A stretch of DNA of 64,000 bases. Source: Aquificaceae bacterium (GTDB lineage: Bacteria > Aquificota > Aquificia > Aquificales > Aquificaceae). The notes below the pieces were generated by a model. The model made no database searches. It saw nothing but the letters and a program-made list of their open reading frames with translations, and was not told where the DNA came from. Positions 63,768 to 64,000 of the stretch are shown piece by piece. Where the stretch lies: contig JBBFKQ010000003.1 in NCBI GenBank assembly GCA_037481935.1, positions 124,001-188,000 of the forward strand, in the 5' to 3' direction. A program made the translations under genes and the position numbers. The first letter of the stretch is position 1, and the number at the start of each line of letters is the position of its first letter.

Positions 63768-64000
63768 TCATGGAGAGCTTTCCACCCTGTGAATCAGCCA
63801 GTAGACCACACCAAGGGCTGTAAGAACCAGTGCAAGAGTTATGAGCTCCTGAAACTTCTCGGGGGATAGGGAGATGATAAGAACCTTTCTTATGACTGCA
63901 GCAAGGGCAACCCCCACAAAAGCCTTTATACTTACAGCTCCTCCCCTTATGTGTTTTATCTCTTCCGATAGAAGCTCGGATATGGCATAGAGAATAAGCA
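63768..64000 (-). CDS. PsiE-like membrane protein, 5' end outside window
   Basis: Only the last 76 codons are seen; the stop is TGA at 63768-63770. The visible part reads ..ISELLSEEIKHIRGGAVSIKAFVGVALAAVIRKVLI.. followed by a final transmembrane helix (ALVLTALGVVYWLI) and ends in HRVESSP. The charge and helix pattern resembles the PsiE gene at 55848. Confidence 0.6.
   Translation of the reverse strand, partial: LILYAISELLSEEIKHIRGGAVSIKAFVGVALAAVIRKVLIISLSPEKFQELITLALVLTALGVVYWLIHRVESSP

Overview
The window reads as chromosomal DNA of a thermophilic, autotrophic, sulfur/hydrogen-oxidising bacterium of the Aquificaceae (Hydrogenobacter/Thermocrinis/Aquifex relatives). The assignment is an inference from: a stand-alone citryl-CoA lyase of the two-step citrate-cleaving reductive TCA cycle, a fumarate-reductase-type iron-sulfur subunit, a two-thioredoxin-fold protein disulfide oxidoreductase, a stand-alone 5'-3' exonuclease, unimodular QueF, and flagellar genes scattered one or two at a time. 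Genes are very tightly packed, with many 4-bp ATGA overlaps and 20-55 bp overlaps. I see no rRNA, tRNA, insertion sequence or CRISPR array.

Left part (1-5.2 kb): a leftward unit with an SDR gene carrying an in-frame amber codon and a 7TM/GAF/GGDEF/EAL signalling gene split by a 10-bp tandem duplication; then a rightward unit with the disulfide oxidoreductase, a TPR protein and a DUF3108 protein. From 17.8 kb back to 5.2 kb runs one long leftward series: a broken secreted-protein locus, manC, pdxJ, small and membrane proteins, a TusA-DUF3343 fusion, trpC, pgk, an inositol-phosphatase-like enzyme, a Uma2 nuclease-like protein, a universal stress protein, a TPR protein, an LptF/G permease and a repeat-rich secreted peptide.

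Middle part (17.9-43.9 kb): an HD phosphohydrolase and a TgpA-like transglutaminase rightward; queF, a GT39 glycosyltransferase, PAP2 phosphatase, a TatD-radical-SAM fusion, transketolase, metE and an EAL protein leftward; then nth-mtnP, LysR, GT2, YaaA-like, rsmA-speE, an SLT transglycosylase and Fur, thiE-exonuclease, flgF, argH and an ACR3 arsenite exporter. The one long gap without a gene is 40818-41308.

Right part (43.9-64 kb): a three-module lipoate-ligase/DUF116/CODH-like fusion, a DegT aminotransferase, motAB, trpS, a PHP protein, a PTPS-family enzyme with an altered motif, a short sulfur-oxygenase-reductase-like protein, an iron-dependent alcohol dehydrogenase, DksA, a SurA/PpiD-like chaperone, citryl-CoA lyase, PsiE, glcD, a dienelactone-hydrolase-like protein without its usual triad, Nudix, flgA, frdB, folP, cdaA-cdaR, an A-type Fe-S carrier and a second PsiE-like gene cut by the window end.

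Functionally the genes give carbon fixation and central carbon metabolism (ccl, frdB, tkt, pgk), sulfur and lipoate handling (TusA-DUF3343, LplA-DUF116, SOR-like), envelope glycan and lipid carriers (manC, GT2, GT39, PAP2, LptF/G), second-messenger signalling (two EAL proteins, cdaA) and motility. The items most worth following are the short SOR-like protein (51538-51993), the LplA-DUF116-CODH-like fusion (43962-46142), and the 10-bp tandem repeat that separates two halves of a c-di-GMP signalling gene (1815-1836). All family assignments come from reading motifs by eye; no database search was run.
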